From: Bacteroidetes bacterium UBA955
GTDB taxonomy: Bacteria > Bacteroidota > Bacteroidia > NS11-12g > UBA955
NCBI GenBank assembly: GCA_002293105.1
Contig: DBCP01000061.1
Span: 4,632 to 22,591, forward strand
Direction of reading: 5' to 3'
DNA: 17,960 bases
The translations under genes were made by a program, and so were the position numbers. This document shows, one piece after another, positions 16,212-17,960 of this stretch. The notes under the pieces were generated by a model. The model was not told the origin of the DNA. It ran no database searches and saw only the letters and a program-made list of their open reading frames with translations. Position 1 is the stretch's first letter, and the number at the start of each line of letters is the position of its first letter.

Positions 16212-16529
16212 TTACCATTGTTTCGTTACGTTTTTAAGTTTATCTGTCTCGAAAATAAGTGAAACTCTGTCAAGCGAAATTGTATCAGAATTGAAGTCCA
16301 TATATTCAAAAAGTCTATGGTCTTTTAGTTCGCTCTTAATCGCTGATTTTGTCAAGTCAGTTTCATTTATGATTTCAATAAGCTGGTCTAGGTCGTTTTC
16401 TGTGTCTGTGTAACCTTCTTTTTGGCAAGTCATTGTCACGCCATGGTCAATAATTGAATAAACGGAAAAAACTGTCACGGCAACCAATAGTGTCAAGCAA
16501 CACCAAAACACAATTTTCCATTTATTCAT
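16212..16529 (-). CDS. Small membrane-anchored protein, possibly Imm58-like immunity protein (cassette cargo)
   Basis: A 105-residue protein starting at ATG 16529. It has one N-terminal membrane helix (about 5-26, IVFWCCLTLLVAVTVFSVYS), then DHGVTMTCQKEGY and an acidic, helical soluble part ending in a SLIFETDKLKNV strand. The arrangement of a helix, D.GVT motif and an F-D-containing C-terminal strand reminds me of Imm58 immunity proteins, but this is recall from memory and needs a profile search. A longer in-frame start at 16565 would add 12 polar residues inside the upstream gene. The ATG overlaps the upstream stop by 8 nt (ATGAATAA), so the two are translationally coupled. The stop is only about 10 bp from site B. 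Confidence 0.65.
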   Translation of the reverse strand: MNKWKIVFWCCLTLLVAVTVFSVYSIIDHGVTMTCQKEGYTDTENDLDQLIEIINETDLTKSAIKSELKDHRLFEYMDFNSDTISLDRVSLIFETDKLKNVTKQW

Positions 16530-16779
16530 TTTTTGTGTTTTTGTTTTTTGTCCAACGTCTGCCAATAGTCCAAAGAAAAATTGTCAATGAAATGTGGAAC
16601 ACCCAATAAATGAAAGTTCCAATGACTTGTCCAACCTGATAACTATCTATTTGACCGCTAAATATTTTGATAACCCCGACTATGGCACCAAGAAATTTAG
16701 CAAGTTGTCCAACGATTGCAAGCGTCAGTATGATAGAAACTACTATAAATATGTATCCAAATATTTTTCTTGTTGTCAT
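16522..16779 (-). CDS. Small two-helix membrane protein of unknown function (cassette cargo)
   Basis: An 85-residue protein starting at ATG 16779 (MTTRKIFGYIF). Two membrane helices are likely (about 6-40, possibly split by a Gly-rich turn, and about 50-72), with a basic, Asn/Lys-rich tail. An in-frame extension to 16884 exists, but it would run through site C and across the G^TT boundary, so it is rejected. The start lies 32 bp inside the cassette boundary at 16811. It is the first gene of a two-gene cassette, overlapping the second by 8 nt. The pairing of a small membrane protein with a possible immunity-like protein is notable, but no toxin feature can be seen here. Confidence 0.6.
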   Translation of the reverse strand: MTTRKIFGYIFIVVSIILTLAIVGQLAKFLGAIVGVIKIFSGQIDSYQVGQVIGTFIYWVFHISLTIFLWTIGRRWTKNKNTKNE

Positions 16780-16802
16780 TGTCTGTCTGTCGTTTGAAGC
16801 TG

Positions 16803-16938
16803 CCGCATAACGTTCCCGCGCTACACGCAGGATGGGATTAAAGATGCGTAATCTTTCGGTTAAAAACAAATGTATCAAATACAAACTATTTTCAAATTAA
16901 GCTAATTGCCTAGCTTGCTTGTAGCGTGTGTTGTGCGT
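16803..16938 (-). repeat. attC-like recombination site C
   Basis: An imperfect palindrome of about 136 bp. Outer boxes are CCGCATAAC (16803-16811) and GTTGTGCGT (16930-16938). Inner arms CGCGCTACACGC (16817-16828) and 16917-16928 pair at 10 of 12 positions, with spacers of 5 and 1 nt. The loop has two further hairpins: AAAGAT/ATCTTT (16840-16856) and AAGCTA/TAGCTT (16899-16916). The arms differ from those of A and B while the architecture is kept, as expected of attC sites from different cassettes. Confidence 0.62.
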
Positions 16939-16947
16939 TCGGCTTTA

Positions 16948-17502
16948 TTATATATTTATTTTTTCTGTTTCTATGCGGTTATGGTTAAAAGTGTAAGTTA
17001 AAAATATGCTAACTATTAATAACCAACTTAAGTTGTAAATTCCAAAAAACTCAAACATTAATATTCCTTTAAAAATAATTGGAATTATGTAAACTAATAT
17101 TGGTATAAGTATGTAAGACAATAACATTATGTAAAAACCTTTTCGCAGATTTTGAATATAGTATATTTTCGAAAATAAAAAGTAGATACTTGATGATGCA
17201 AAGATTCCACTAATCAAAATGTATATGTTTCCATCTAAACTTTCTAAATTTAGTATGTCAAGTATTTTGCCTATTAAATATCCTATTCCAAATAGTGCGA
17301 AAAAGCCAATAAAAAATGAAATATAGCTTAGTAAAATCGAACAAATAAAACCTGTCAAAAATTTGCACTTCAAAAGTTTTCGATTTACTAAACAAAATGC
17401 AATTCCAAAAATTAACGGATTTAAATTATTCCTCATCACATCAATTGGTGAAACAATCGATAAAAGTAATATGAGGAATGTTGTTAGAATAATGTTTTTC
17501 AT
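16948..17502 (-). CDS. Polytopic membrane protein of unknown function (cassette cargo)
   Basis: A 184-residue, very hydrophobic protein with about five or six membrane helices (about 4-20, 28-44, 47-78, 92-113, 122-146, 152-172). The loops are short and the C-terminus polar (NHNRIETEKINI). No family recognised. The gene is the most AT-rich in the window (Ile, Phe, Leu and Asn codons ending in A or T), far from the housekeeping genes, which supports acquisition. ATG 17502 lies 32 bp inside the cassette boundary at 17534. The TAA is only a few bases from the R'' box of site C, so gene and site fill the unit almost completely. Confidence 0.7.
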   Translation of the reverse strand: MKNIILTTFLILLLSIVSPIDVMRNNLNPLIFGIAFCLVNRKLLKCKFLTGFICSILLSYISFFIGFFALFGIGYLIGKILDILNLESLDGNIYILISGIFASSSIYFLFSKIYYIQNLRKGFYIMLLSYILIPILVYIIPIIFKGILMFEFFGIYNLSWLLIVSIFLTYTFNHNRIETEKINI

Positions 17503-17524
17503 TGGTCATTTCGATTTTTAAGCT

Positions 17525-17534
17525 GACGCACAAC
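17525..17534 (-). other. Leading G^TT boundary of the cassette array
   Basis: On the minus strand this reads GTTGTGCGTC. Its first 9 bases are the complement of the R'' box of site C, so it is the start of the first complete cassette. No matching R'' box or inner arms can be found to its right (17535-17697). It therefore looks like a simple insertion point, an attI-like site or a truncated attC. Confidence 0.55.
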
Positions 17535-17697
17535 TAGATTATATACGAAACTAAGACAATCACCTATGATATCCAAATTGCTTGTAAGGTATTGATTTTA
17601 TTGTATTTGTGATAATTTCGGATTGCGTATTTGTCATTGTATAAAACACACACTAACTAAATATATTATCACCAAATCGAATTGCCTTTACAATTAA

Positions 17698-17960
17698 TTA
17701 AAATTGAATTGCATCAATTTCACGATAATTGAATAACAGTAAAAATTCGATGTTTTCTCTGAATTGCTTTTGCCAAGTGGATTCTTCATGGCCGAGTCCT
17801 TGGTCGACCTGGGTTTTCCAGTTGCTACCAAAAAAAAGGGGTTCGTTTTTAATGTTGCTTCTATACCCAGACTTTGTCATGATCTTATCAATCCGTTTTT
17901 GGGTGGGTCCGTACAAAGAATCGAGTCCCTCGGTGCCGTGCGTAAATAGGAATTTGTGGT
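17698..17960 (-). CDS. Alpha/beta-hydrolase (putative esterase family), C-terminal part
   Basis: An open frame enters from the right edge and stops at 17698-17700, giving about 87 residues. It starts HKFLFTHGTEGLDSLYGPTQ and ends in GLGHEESTWQKQFRENIEFLLLF. The TEGLDSLY-type segment followed by GHxE(S/T)xW and an FxxNIEFLL-like end matches the C-terminus of the Esterase D/Fes-type putative esterases, where the His of GHEE would be the catalytic-triad histidine. The nucleophile and acid residues lie outside the window. This seems to be the chromosomal gene on the upstream side of the cassette array. About 160 bp of AT-rich DNA without a recognisable gene separates it from the array boundary. 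Confidence 0.55.
   Translation of the reverse strand, partial: HKFLFTHGTEGLDSLYGPTQKRIDKIMTKSGYRSNIKNEPLFFGSNWKTQVDQGLGHEESTWQKQFRENIEFLLLFNYREIDAIQF

Larger units (their letters stand above)
15296..17534 (-). mobile_element. Integron-like gene-cassette array without integrase (CALIN-like), three complete cassettes
   Basis: Three tandem units of about 723, 741 and 774 bp (boundaries at GTT near 17534, 16811, 16070 and 15296) each hold one or two minus-strand ORFs followed by an attC-like palindrome. ORF starts lie 32-35 bp inside each unit, leaving no room for a promoter. The first 9 bases of each unit equal the reverse complement of the R'' box at the end of the same unit: GTTGTGCGT, GTTATGCGG and GTTAGCGGC respectively. 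Neighbouring units differ in these bases, so the match indicates past circular intermediates. No tyrosine recombinase is in the window. Base composition varies from unit to unit, the first being extremely AT-rich, suggesting separate origins. Confidence 0.65.

Noticed and set aside
16780..16884. N-terminal extension of the small two-helix membrane protein
   Set aside because: It would read through attC-like site C and across the cassette boundary; the internal ATG 16779 gives a clean membrane protein.
15289..16938. Palindromes as CRISPR repeats or REP/BIME elements
   Set aside because: Only three copies, with spacing of about 750 bp, different arms and loops, and unit-wise end matching; neither CRISPR nor REP elements behave this way.
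15289..16938. Palindromes as plain intrinsic terminators of the cassette ORFs
   Set aside because: Loops of 35-90 bases and lack of T-tracts do not fit terminators, though some terminator activity cannot be excluded.
17535..17697. A fourth attC-like site to the right of the array boundary
   Set aside because: The plus strand of this stretch contains no GTT, so no R'' box can exist, and no inner arms pair.
1..17960. tRNA or rRNA genes, insertion sequences, transposase or integrase genes
   Set aside because: Looked for on both strands; none has supporting sequence in the window.

Overview
The window reads as a chromosomal segment of a member of the Bacteroidota. The evidence is the repeated TAnnTTTG-type -7 promoter box with no strong Shine-Dalgarno sequences, a Bacteroidota-style LeuRS and Obg, tandem SurA/parvulin genes followed by MoxR, and short A-rich leaders. 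No taxonomic marker such as rRNA is present, so this placement is an inference.

Positions 1-14784 are a compact housekeeping region. It holds the end of an S4 RNA-binding protein gene (+), leuS (-), obg (+), two consecutive secreted peptidyl-prolyl isomerases and a MoxR ATPase (+, tightly coupled), then nth, a lipoate-protein ligase and lptB as a minus-strand operon (lptB first). A small SRP RNA gene (+) follows, then an RhlE-like DEAD-box (here DECD) helicase with a Gly-rich tail and a structured leader (-), an acyl-CoA carboxylase beta subunit (+) and a DUF1801 protein (-). Convergent genes abut or overlap (moxR/nth by 0 bp, carboxylase/DUF1801 by 26 bp).

Positions 14785-17534 look different. 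The region is AT-rich and holds five small minus-strand ORFs for membrane or lipid-anchored proteins, separated by three long imperfect palindromes (about 97, 135 and 136 bp). These palindromes have the layout of integron attC sites: outer R boxes ending in AAC/GTT, a 5-6 nt spacer, and inner L arms of 12-19 bp. In all three units the first 9 bases match the reverse complement of the far R box at the end of the same unit, not that of the palindrome they abut. That is the fingerprint of cassettes that circularise and insert at G^TT. The window therefore holds three complete cassettes (about 720-775 bp each, no room for promoters) and one decayed terminal cassette. No integrase is visible, so this is a CALIN-like (clusters of attC sites lacking integrase) array.

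The window closes with the C-terminal end of an alpha/beta-hydrolase esterase gene (-) that runs off the right edge.
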